Below, one piece after another: positions 37,001 to 49,000 of a stretch of DNA of 64,000 nucleotides. This DNA comes from Actinernus sp. WN-2022 (lineage: Eukaryota; Cnidaria; Anthozoa; Actiniaria; Actinernidae). The stretch covers positions 77,357,740 to 77,421,739 of the forward strand of contig JAOWCC010000577.1 in assembly GCA_030867875.1 (NCBI GenBank), written 5' to 3'. The notes beneath the pieces are model-generated. The model searched no databases and was not told where the DNA came from. It saw only the letters and a list, made by a program, of their open reading frames with translations. Numbering within the stretch: the first letter of the stretch is position 1; each line of letters starts with the position of its first letter. A program made the position numbers and the translations under genes.

Positions 37001-40000
37001 TCCATGATGCTCAAAGTAAAAGTGAAGATAACTTATTGTCGCATTCGCACCTTTGCCAGTCGTCTATCAGAAAATTCACCTGTTGCGGTACGACCTCGCA
37101 CATCACACCGAAAATGCCGCACTTTCTCGGTGTCTTGAAGTATATGGGTCCTGGCTGCATAGGATTGCTCGGGATGTGTACCTGCTGTGCGTAGTCAAAA
37201 GAGTAGTGCATGGTAGCCCTCCAAGAACAGGCATCACGATCATCGGTTGTGGCTCTCTCACTTAGTACCTCAGCAGCTTTGCTGCACGCATCTCGATAGC
37301 TCTCACGCATTCCGATTTTTCAGCATCTGACAGATTTGGCGCTCTCTGTAGTTTGCAGGTGTTTTGTTGGCAAGTCATGCATAGATCTGTCCTTGGCTTT
37401 GCCACAACAACGTTTGGATGGAATTGCCGCCACAGCTCCCAGAATTTCGTGTACCCGACGCCTCGCTTGTTTGACACTTCACACGTTGGTGTAAGTCTTC
37501 CAGACGCTTGTCTTGCTTTCACAAGAAGAGAGCAGTCGGATATCGTCATTCTTGTAGCCAGGAATCCGTCCAGGGAGACAGTACAATCGCATTTTCCTCG
37601 GCGTAGTTAGAGATAAATGCCTCAATATCCTCAACTGATTAGAATAATCAGTGTTCTTGCAGAAAAACAAGGAACCGCCGCGCCGAATCATTTGTGCGAG
37701 TGTATGTAGCACGATATTTTTGATTAATGTAAGTAAGTCGGAACACTGGAACTCACTTCCAAAACAAACCACCCGGGATCAGAAGTCGGATCAGGAAAGG
37801 TCGCATTCAAAATCATTCGGTGCCGGTTCAACAGTACTATGAACACAGCGGTCAGTCGCAAGATTGCAAAGCAGACATCGTAAGAAGAGGCCTGCAAATG
37901 GCAATTTAGTCAAGTTTTCAGGTAAGTTTAACGGCTTGCTTTTACTTTCCCCGTTGTATCGGTCGAAGAACAGGGAAACTGAGAAACTGAGAGTAGAGAG
38001 AGTACTTCGAGAGTACCTACTATTGTTTTAGCGCATTCGCTCTTTCATAAAATCTATGTTACAAAATCATGACCGTGAGAGTAGTTCATATTCTGATTGG
38101 ATGTACGTGTACAACGATTTTATTTTAGTTGTCTGAAACCTGTTTAGGGCATTTGAAGTTATTGTTTTCCTTGCAGTTATTCGCAAAGTTGAAAGTAACA
38201 AACTGCAAGGAGTTAGCGCTTTTTGTTTCAGTTTCAACTCGAAGATCACGCCTTTGAGTGAAATTTCTTGCCCCAGTATAGAAATCCATCCAGTGACATA
38301 ATTTTATGCTCTTATCCGCAAACGTTTACAGGGCGAACAGGACGCTCGCGCGTTGCTTTCCGCAAGCAGTTTAATTATTGAGGCTTATCACTAAAAACCG
38401 TTTTATCACTTTCCAAGATCGTTTAAACGTTTTTAGAAACCGTTTGCTCTTCAACCCAGTCCATTTAAACGTTTTGGTAAACCGTTTGCTTTCCGAAGCA
38501 ACCCGTTTAACGATCTGGAAAAGCGTTTAAACGATATGGAAAAGCGTTTAAACGATCTGAAAAAAACGTTTAAACGACCCAAAAAAGCGTTTACTAACCG
38601 TTTAAATTTGCCCGTTTAACGGAAAAGCGTTAGTGTACGTTTTCTCGTGAAAGGTCACAGTCATGCTTTATAGTGCTAGCGCATGTCTGTCCGAAATGTC
38701 TGACTAGGTTAATTGTTTTGTTATCTTGACATCCTCAATCAGACAGACTGGAGATTGGATTCGATTCCGGCCCGGCCCGGCCCGGCGCTCACACAACACA
38801 ACTTGGTCGTGTTGCCGGACTTTTACTGGAGTGTACCCACGGACTGTATATCTGCCTCTTGTTTGTTTCATTGCTGTTCTGAGTGTAGTAACAAGATTGG
38901 TGTAGAGGGTTTTAAAACCAATGTTTAAGTTCTTAGTAGCTGAGAGCTAACGACCCAATCTAAATGGAGATGACAATTCCCGCAAATTTATTATGGTCTC
39001 GTATGAAACTCGCTGTCAATTATCATAAACAAGCAAACTATGGGCAAGGTAAGTGACTACCACGGTAAACGTTCCCACGTTAATGCTTGCTTTATATATT
39101 CTTTGAGTGAGTGGCAGTATTTCTTTCTTTTTTTCTGATGCATGATAGCGTGTTCATTGTATAAGCTTGCATGTTTGGAATTGCAATTATGATTAGGGCT
39201 TTCAGCGCAGAGATGTTATCAGGACCTTACCATTAAGGCATTTGCAATAAAATCCCTAATGCAAAGGGTTTATCCCGGCTCTCTCCTGATCGTTAGGGCT
39301 CCTAACCACATGTGGCTTGCAACCACCTAATTATTAGGTCGTTTGGAATATAATTCCTAATGATAAGGGTATTTCACTGATTGACCCTTAACATTAGGGC
39401 AGTAAATCAAGACGCCAGAATTAAATGTTGTAGTCGGAATTAAATACAGAAGTGTTTTTGTGGGATTTACAAACTCTCACTTGCAGCTTGAGTTTGTAAA
39501 TCCCATAATGATTGTCCACTCAATTTCTTTGTCTTAAGTACTTAAAGTATTATAATTATTATTTGCTATTGTTGCTTTCATTTTCAACACATTCTACATA
39601 AATTATTCTTTAATGTGCCTACAATTTAGTGCTGGATATAATTTACATGTCTTCGTAAGCATGCAGTTGAAAAATATCTGCAAATGAAACCTTATTTTTC
39701 TCTCATTATGTTTTAACTAAATATATGTTATTACTGTAGATGTATCATCACCTTGAAGCACTCAGTTCCTCTTGTCTTGTTGTGTTCAGCAAGTTTTAGT
39801 TTCTCATCTGGAGATGTCATCCAGACATCTTTTGCCTGGTTGGGAATAGGAACAAAAAGGGATTTAATCTTAATTTATAATAATTATTCTAGATTCAAAA
39901 TCCTTTGGCTCTGTTTTCTTCATATTCTTTTCATCGTTCTTTCGGGAGAGTCATATCTCCTATTTTCACATCACACCTCAGTTTCATTGTTCTCTAGCTG

Positions 40001-43000
40001 CAGGGGAATATAAATTCCCCTTGTATTTTATCAATGCTTCAATAAATAAGTATTCCCCTTGCATTTTTACAATGATTTAATATATATTCCCCTTGGGTTT
40101 TAATGTTACCCTCAACTCATTCCCTCAATCTTCTTTTTTGCCTACATGTGCAGAGAAGTACATGTAACTTGAAAGGAGAAGATGGAAAAAACGGCCTGCA
40201 TTATGAGCCAGAATCTCTTGGTTTCTATAGTTATCTGTCCTATACACTACAATACAAGCTTAACATGTACATTGGTTAAAATGACCAAGACAAAAAACAA
40301 ATCAAAGAGAAGCTTTGTGAACAGTAATGTTATGCAACTATGCAAATAATGCTTCCTAATGATTTATTAATCTTGACACTATTTGTGAAAAACATGAAAA
40401 ACATGGTAAAGACCTGACGTGTATAAGCCACAATTTTCCCCACCAATTTTTTGTTCAAAATCAGGGATGTGGCTTATCCATGGGAACACCTACAAAAGGT
40501 ATTACAAATTTGTATAAATTACCATTTGTTTAAACCTCCACTGTTTTTACATGTACAGATATACATGTACTGTACCACTAAACCCTTATTAATGGCTCTT
40601 AAAAGAGCCTGTTGTATTATGTTGTAGTACATGTACATGTAGCTTGCCTTGAACAGCTGAACATTACAAGACATGATATTTCTATTCCTCCACAAAGTTT
40701 TCTGCAATGTTGCTGCTTGCCAGTAATTTTGATTGTGCTCTTTCCACCACGAGAGAGAAAATACCACACTACTTTAGAGTATATTATACTTACAATTAAG
40801 AAATAGAAAATATTTCCCGTGTTTCTATAGAGTTATAGAAACACGAGTGGGAGTTTGGGAGAACGAGAAATGGCAGTGGGAACACGAGCCCGTAGGGCGA
40901 GTGTTTCCACAGCTATTTCGAGTTCTTCCAAACTTCCACAAGTGTTTCTATAACTCTATAGAAACATGGGGAAATGTTTTCTATTTCCTTTATAAAATAA
41001 TCCACAGAAAATAAGTACAACAAAGGAAAATCGCGCGTTTATTATGATCATCAAAACATAAATTCTCCTAACTCGTGCAGTCGTACGTCATGAACTTATC
41101 ACATGACTAAATCAGTCAGTTTTGTCAATCTGATTCAGTGAGTTTGAAAACAGTTCCCTAGCTACGAAAAACCTTTTAATTGGAGCCCAAAATTACACAG
41201 AATGATGAAGAAAAAGAAGCTCTGTGGACTAATGCTAAAACTGGACTGATAATACACGGAAGCACGTAATGTTCAACAGTTCATTTTGCCTCACGCCTCA
41301 TGGACTTTACGGCATGGATCAAGCGGGCGCCGGTTTTCGTACCAAACAAAGTTTGCAGGAGATCAAGACGTATTGCAAGAAAGGAGGATATTTTGGATTT
41401 CTCTTTAAAATCTAGAGATACAAAGCATGGAAGTCATCCCTCGGGTCATCAGTTGTTTTGTACATTCTGTCTTCCAAGGACTATAATAGTTCTTCGTCGA
41501 TTCGCTGTGTGTCATGCCTCATGCGGTCGCAACGGACGGCAGGTTGTTTTTATCAGACACTTCAGGCTTGATCAGATTTCCTTGCCATTCTCATCCTCTA
41601 CGGCACTTGTAGAGAGTCATACTGAACCGTGCCGCATTCCTCAATTAACCAAGAGTAGTCGAAAGGGACGGCGTTGGATGGAGTTGTACAAGACTGTAGC
41701 ACTTGGATGTTGATTAACTTTGTCAGGTTTGTGCTCCACATTTTGCTGTACTTTTGATTTCCATTTCTATTTCAACCTCTAAGGCTCTATTTTGTGCATC
41801 TAGATCATGTTAGAAATATTTAAGACAGGATTTTTTTTAAAGTTCTCCGGCTTAAATCTACCAAACAATAGTTTTTAATTGAGCTTAGTCAGCCAAAATA
41901 GACTGTTTTGGCGAAAATGATTGTTAAATATCGCACAAATTGCGAGCAACTCAACTTTGTCCACAGAAATGAATGTTGTAATTCGTACTTTGAGATTGTT
42001 TTTAGTTCAATAAAACATTGGCTTGTTCCTAAACTAACAACACATTGTCGTTTCTCACAATACTATACTGTAGCTGGTTCTTCGTCGAATTGAATTTAGT
42101 GCTCAATGTTTTTAGAAAAGTGTAGTAATTATGCACTAGTCAGTTGCTTCCCCCGCCCCCCCCCCACCCCCGCGGCATGTGGGGATTTTACCGGGCAATA
42201 TTGGGGGAAATACCGTAAGTTTGCGACAATTCCACGCCCCGACCCCCAGAGAATTTACCGCAAATTTACTCGAACACTGAAACCCCCGGGGGTAGTGGTG
42301 GGGGAATTATTTGGTCTTCTGACGTCACACGCACACGTGCTGGATCGAAGCTGTTCGTTCTGAAACTCAAATATGGCGGAGATATCACAGCGTGCAGTGG
42401 AAGAACTTTTTCGGCGGCTCCGAAGCCGACAAATGGCCCACATCGTGGTATTCTTCATAAAAGATTGAGGACTTTCGCTGATTTCGCGTCGGTGTGTGTG
42501 TTGTCTTGAGTCGGGCTTGAGTTGAACTCCACTGATAATATAAACGTTGAATAAATAGATCTATTTCAGTGGTTTGATTTTCTTATAGTTTACTAGTATC
42601 TGTACTCATGATGATGATGTCGATAATGCAGTAGAGGAAGTTGTGTTATAATTTAATAGAACATAATTGGGCTGTTCAATTTCTTGCATTTTCAAGCGGG
42701 AAAAACCAGTCCATATTATGTGTCGCAGTGTATATAAACCAGGCAAAAGAAAGGAAATTAGCAAAGTCTCTCGCTTTCTTTCACGGTTTGAGCTGGTACA
42801 TGTATCTTGTTTGCAAAAAAAAAACACAAAGGAAATAGCAGACTGCTATTTTAATTGTTTGGCTTGCAAATTGAGAACTGCAAGTGGTCCCAGGCCCGCA
42901 AATGATCTTGGTCTGCAAATCAATCCCAAATTTGGCCCACAAATGATCCTGGTCGCATTGCCGGAGAGTGTGGAGTGGTGAGTGGACTTGGCTGATGTTT

Positions 43001-46000
43001 AGAGCTCTGAAACTGCTCCAAAAACAATCGTTTGCTTAAAAAAATACATATCAGTTGAACATTTCATCCCACCCCCCATAGCTTTTCTAAAGGTCTGTCC
43101 CTTATAAAATAAATGACAATACTTTGTGGCTTTTTGTATTCCAAGAACGTTTAGTCCCATATAATAAATTATAGGCATTGCTTCAATGGTCTGAATATTT
43201 CCATTTTATCAGATTACTGTATAATATACTCTTTGCTCATAGCAACTTGAAACGCTACAATTTCACATTGATGTGTTGATATTGTTTATTAGAAAACAAA
43301 CTGGACACCAATATGTATGGAAACGTGGCTTGACAGCGTACAAAGCTACAGTGCCTTGTTCAATCGTATTAAAAAAACGTTTAAAGTTGCGTATTTATTT
43401 TGCTTGGTCACCGGCCAACTCTAACCAACCCGTTCGCCTGTTGTCGTGGCCAGGTTTTTTTGTCTTCACAAAATCGTGCTTTAGATTTGTTCTGAATTTC
43501 GCAACGAATTGTCGTTCACTGGCGTAGCTCATCCTGCACGTCTACCTCTCAGAGTAGAACATTCATTGCATGGTCACTCTATTATCCCGCCACCACGCTC
43601 AGCTCAGGGACATCTATGTATAGACGAGCAAGGTATGCTGGCTGTGTTAATCCAATCCAATGGTAAGTAAGCCTGTCAAAACGCAGTGACGAAAGCAACA
43701 ACCATAATAAACACAATTTGAACATAAAATCAATTCAGCAAACGATCCCCAGTTTCCAGTTTATCCTTATTTTGACTTTAAAGAACACAAGGAATGCCGT
43801 AAGTCCCCCCCGGTGAGCGGGGATTTTGAACAGTAAATTTGCCTCGAAGGGTGGGGTAATTCAATGAAATTACCATTGCCTATTTGTTAATTCCCCCGCC
43901 ATGTCCCGGGGGTGGGGGGAGGGGGGGGGGGGAAGCAACTGACTAGTGCATTAGTTTGCCGAGTTTCAAATTGAGTTCAAGGCCACGATGCCGGCATAAT
44001 TCTATAGAGTTTTATAATATAGAGACGATAGTACGCGCGCTCTGATTGGCTAAGAAGCCATGTTTTATCAGAGTATATAACATGGTTAGCCGTGTTATAT
44101 AGTTTTCAACTGGCGGTTTCCTTTCATCGCGCGCGTAAATCTATATTATAAAACAGATAAAGAAGCCTTAAATCCATGTTTTATACTATCATAAAACACT
44201 CTGGTCATTTGAGAACACTCTAGAAATGTTTAAAGCACGCGCCTTCGGCTTGTGCTTTAACATTTCTCTCATGTTCTCAAATGCCCATCGTGTTTTATGA
44301 TAGTATAAAACATGGCTAAGGCTTCTTTATTTGTTAAATAGAAACACGGCTTTCAACCAATCAGAGCGCGTATTTTCTGTGGGTTATTTTATTAGGGAGA
44401 TTACCAACTGTTTCTCCAGTTTTAAGGACCTTGACAGCAAATTTATCAACTTCATTTCCTATTTATTTTTCACCATCTAGATTCTCTCCATTGTTTGGAG
44501 TCGAGATATTCTTGTAGACGTGATATCCGGAAACAGTAGATTCAAAGACATTTACTTCTCCATGTTTCCTTCAATCTGTTTTGAAGCTAGTGCATGCCAC
44601 CCAAGTATAAACCATAATTTAACTTTACTAGCCCCAGGTCCAATGCAGCAAGTCAACCAATTACCAAACTTGTTGAGCATTCGAACCCTGTGAAAAAGTC
44701 GCATACATGTACATTGTAGCAGCTTAGCTCAATTTGGACAGGTATAATGCGGGTATCAGCGGCCATCCCGAGGGGGCGGCCCCCGGGCACCCAGGGGCAT
44801 TTGTCACAGCAGCCATGACAAATACATGCTAAAAGCCCTCGGGTGGGGCAGAAAATTGTGACAAAAACCCCCACCCCTGGGGCAACCTGGGCAGCATATT
44901 ATAAGTATTAGAAGCTCAACGTTTTAGAAGTGTCAAAAATCTTAATATTTAGTTTTATACAAATATTATCCTTTATTTCTTTGTTCTGTCTTCCGACAGT
45001 GGATGGCTTAATTTAATCTCTTAATTTGAATGATAATGATATGACTTACCTCAAGGACAAAGAAATCGAAGAACGTGTCCTGTGGCGAAAACCGCTGAAC
45101 GTCGAGACAGTAGATTACGTGCAAACCCCGTGGGTATGTCCCGGGGTATATTGACGAAAACGCAAAAGCGCTCTAATGCCCCGCGTGTGGGGCATGTTTT
45201 TGCTACAAATCCCCTGATAAGCCCCTGGGTTGCCCGTAGGTTGCCCGGGGGCCGCCCCCTCGGGATGGCCACTGATACCCGCATAAACAACTTAAAAATT
45301 AGTCATACACTATTTTTGGCATTTTGAGAGGGAAATATTACTAAGCTTCTTTCTCAAATGTCGGTATGCCTCCACAGCAATGATTAAATTACTTTGCTCC
45401 CACTTTTACCACATGAAAATTGGTATCCCCCCATTTTGCTCCAGCCCAGCCAACCCACTTTAATAATATTAACTATCAGTCCCTAACAGTTTTTCCTTAA
45501 TTAAAAGCACACGTTGTGGCCATTTTGAAGTTGAGGATCGGAAAAGCCTGAGGGGTTAAATAATAATTAGATTAAGAAATGAACGTCACAACAAAGATCA
45601 TGCGCTGATAATAAAATTAGTAGGTTTACCAAGTAGGAGAATGTTTGGCCAAAATCACAAAATATAAGAGATATACATGTAACGTATGGTTTTGGGCAAT
45701 GCCATCCTGCCATGCATACATGTACGTTCATTTTCTCTTATTTTCACAGTTTTGGAAATCTCACCACATTTTTATTATATCAAACAAATCTTCCCCAAAC
45801 TTGGTAAACTTACTAACCACCTCACTGGTAGAGCACGGTCTAGAGTGTGGGAGGTCAAGGGTTCGAATCCTGGCCGCATCCTTGGGCAGCGACATAGAAA
45901 TGTATAAGCCATTGGCCTTGTCTCCTTCCTATTCTAATCTACATGATGGGGATGTGAAAGAACCTGTTGTGACTTCGAGAAAGAGTTAGGGGATTGTCTC

Positions 46001-49000
46001 CCAACACAACAGCCAGGTATTCTGAGGTACTAACAATCACTCATGATTGTAAACTGCACGGCAGCACATTGTGCCACAATATAGCAACTTCCATATCACA
46101 AAAATAACCTTGTGAAGTGCATTTGAATATATTATATAGAATTTGTGTTATATAAATGAATATCTTTTTGTTACTTTTTTTTAACCTAATTTCTTTCTTG
46201 TGATGCAGTTCATTTCTTAATCAAATTAATTTCCTTCTCCTCAATTAACTGATAACAGACACATAATATATGCGGGAGGCGGTCCTGACAGTTAACTGCA
46301 CATACAATTATTTTATTGTACATGTACTTATGCTGTACATCAATCTATGTAACATAAGATGCAACTACACACTGTGCTAGACTGTACTCTGCTGGATGCA
46401 AAAAGAAACACAAAATTCCACAGTATATGATTGTGGTAAAAACTTAGTGGAAACGTATTCCCCAGCTCAATGTAGGAGTACTGACTTCTGGGAGGTGAAA
46501 GTCTGAAAACTACCACAAATGTCATTTCTCTTTGGATGAGTAAACAAGCGTAGCAATTAGTGCATGAAGGAAAAGAGAAATTAGTTCCTAATCGAAAGGA
46601 AACGCTGTATATTGTTGTGCTGTCAAGTGCCAGCCAATCAGATTTTACTAGATTAGTTGAATATGTAATGAGTACTGTCTTGTATATAAGTGAATGTGTC
46701 AAGATTATTCAGTATCGTGGTTCTGACCTGACTCAAAAATGTCTAGTTTTATTAAGCTGGATGTAAAGTAAATAAAGAAGACTGGAGCTAGCTGATTAGA
46801 ACCATTCCACCACATATACAGTGTATGCTTGTGCGTTGATCTTAAGATTAGGAACTCTGTAACATGGTCAGCAAAAACTGAGTACATAAATAAAGTTAAT
46901 GGTGGAAAGAAATGTCTATATAACTGTTGCAGTCAGGACCACAAATACATAACAGACAACTGATATATCCTGATATACATTTGTACAATAAAATTATGTA
47001 CTCAAGTTCCTGCCAAAACTACTGTCCATATATGGAATGTATCCACTGGGATACCAACATGTCTTTCGGATAAGGAACTCATTTCTCTTTTCCTTTCATC
47101 CAAAGAGAAATATCATTTTTTGACACTTGGTCCCAGTCCCACTCAACTCTGGAATGGCTATTAGAGAACTACAGGCAAAATAGTAAATTATGTACATAAT
47201 CATTATTAACAATGCCATATCATATTACCACCTTACCCTTTTAAATGAGAGTAGCTCCATTTCATACTGCAGTACATTTTCTGGTGATTTGTGTATGTCT
47301 GTCTGTCTTTCCTGAAGATTTGTTAGCTGTACAGTTATCTGGCACATGGCGTCTTTGTGCATACATTCTAGACATTTGTCAAGTGCATCTGACCATTCAC
47401 TGTCACCTGAAAATTACATATTAAAGTACCTAATGATGAACCATATTTTTACCATTAATACTGATTCCACACCAAGTGAATTAAGTCGCCACAAGGACAA
47501 ATTGCATGTCCATTATGGGAAAATTGTAGTCACCCAGGCTAGCCGGTGATCACTATTACATGAGGTGGGCTAACCCAGTTGGCCCCGAGTCTCTCCAAAC
47601 CGGGCCAGCCCTGCAAACCAGGCCAGCTGCCTCATGTAATTGCAGATTAAATTTTTGGTGTGTTTCACAGCCAAGCAGGCCAGACCGCCAAACCTGCCAG
47701 TCCAGTAAAATGGGCCAGCTGCCTCATGTAAACAGGCCCTAATAGGATGGTTTATATTTTGAATATGGTAATGTGTGACATCAGAGGAGGCATTTCCTTC
47801 TCCTTGTGAATATACATATGTACATGTACCTTTGTCTGATACAGACACAATATAATTAAGCTTCAAATGGTATACCATACATGTACATGTACCATGGATG
47901 TTACATTGTAGTTTATAAGGTAATTTATCTCTACCAGCATGGTTTTGTATAAGAAATTATGCCTCCTTTGACATCACACATTACCACATTCAAAACAATT
48001 ATAAAATAGAATGTTTATTTTATTTAATAAAGTCATAAATTAATGTACGCTCAAATTTTTTTTTTTAGTTACTGAACTATTCACTCAATGTAGAATCAAT
48101 TATTAATGATAAAAAATAAGGTTCATAAGCACTTTATGCAATTAGTCTTGTATTCACAATTTGCCACTGATTGCAATGAATGACAGACTCATCTGCCCAG
48201 TGTTAGCGTCATCTTGGTGTTAAGCAAACCTCAATTTAAATCAAAGATCAGAGAAATGCTTTGCAACATACATATGTACTTGACCAGAAAGAGGATGACT
48301 ACATTGAGGTCTCCCAGATATTGTCTCAGATCAAATTTAAATAAATATAATGGCTATAGTAGTGTTAAATGTAGCTTATATCCTGCCTACATGCAGTAAT
48401 CCTCATTCTTTTTGATAAACTTGATCTACATTACAGAAAAGCTTCTGTACTGTATTGTATTAATTGTTAGTAACCAAATTATATTTTGTCCCCACCTAGA
48501 ATAGCTCTTAGTTCGCTAATTGCGGGTGACAATAATACTTGTAAAAATTAATTGTCTATATATTAAAAGTTTGTTGTTGTTGTAAACATTCATAAATACA
48601 AATGTACCAGCAGAGAGATAAGCTATTCACAGCTTTGTGTATTGTTGTAGTTGCAACTTCTTGGTGGTATTTTCAAATATTTAACTTCAGAAAAACACTA
48701 ACACTGTGCAGATGAGTCTGACTGTCAGTAGTTTTCTCAGATTAGGATGTAAAATCGTAGGTCCACTGATGGAGGCAGGTCTAGAAGGAACCTTGAGTCC
48801 TATTGTTTGTACTCCAGACCTGTGATCAGACTCTGATCAGGCTCTGATCCAAATGTCTCAAATCAATCAGACGAATTGTGAAATGAAACTGATCTAATTT
48901 AAGACTACATGTACATTTATCTTGCCCCTTTTTGGGTAATTAGAGATATTGAATGAAGGAAACACAAAGCGCTGTGAAATGAGAACGTCTACCGTACATG

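Larger units (their letters stand above)
23560..38659. mobile_element. Inner giant element, 15.1 kb, with perfect 41-bp TIRs
   Basis: GTGACCTTTCACGAGAAAAC followed by GTACACTAACGCTTTTCCGTT at the left (from 23561) is matched exactly by the complement ending at 38658. Behind each end is a cluster of CGTTTAAACG / AACCGTTTG motifs (23590-23760 and 38390-38620). Inside are a candidate + exon (23889-24024), the 219-codon gene (31659-32524) and the DUF7869-like relic (36396-37772). Later insertions include BEL/Pao, LINE and foldbacks. Without the 5.6-kb BEL it would be about 9.5 kb. I did not see an unambiguous target duplication. Which of its genes, if any, moved it is unknown. Confidence 0.7.
18139..39459. 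mobile_element. Outer giant element, 21.3 kb, with about 530-bp terminal inverted repeats
   Basis: The terminal region 18139-18681 aligns with the complement of 38926-39459 along its whole length. Shared blocks are CTTCTGTATTTAATTCC, ACAACATTTAATTC, CCACATGTGG, AATGGTAAGGTCC, a GCAAGGTAAGTGAC block and GTAGCTGAGAGCT. The arms are diverged, by eye about two-thirds identical. Subtracting the inner 15.1-kb element leaves about 6.2 kb of its own DNA, mostly a palindromic tandem array. No transposase was found in that part, and no target duplication could be fixed, so it may be non-autonomous. It lies in the large gap of the FKBP-like gene. Confidence 0.65.

Noticed and set aside
45818..45900. Functional tRNA gene
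   Set aside because: A and B boxes are present, but I could not form an acceptor stem or a sensible anticodon arm.
47100..47155. Linker exon of the FKBP-like gene (WDWDQVSKNDISLWMKGKE)
   Set aside because: Sequence and position are attractive, but no GT donor occurs before the TGA, so I left it out of the gene model.
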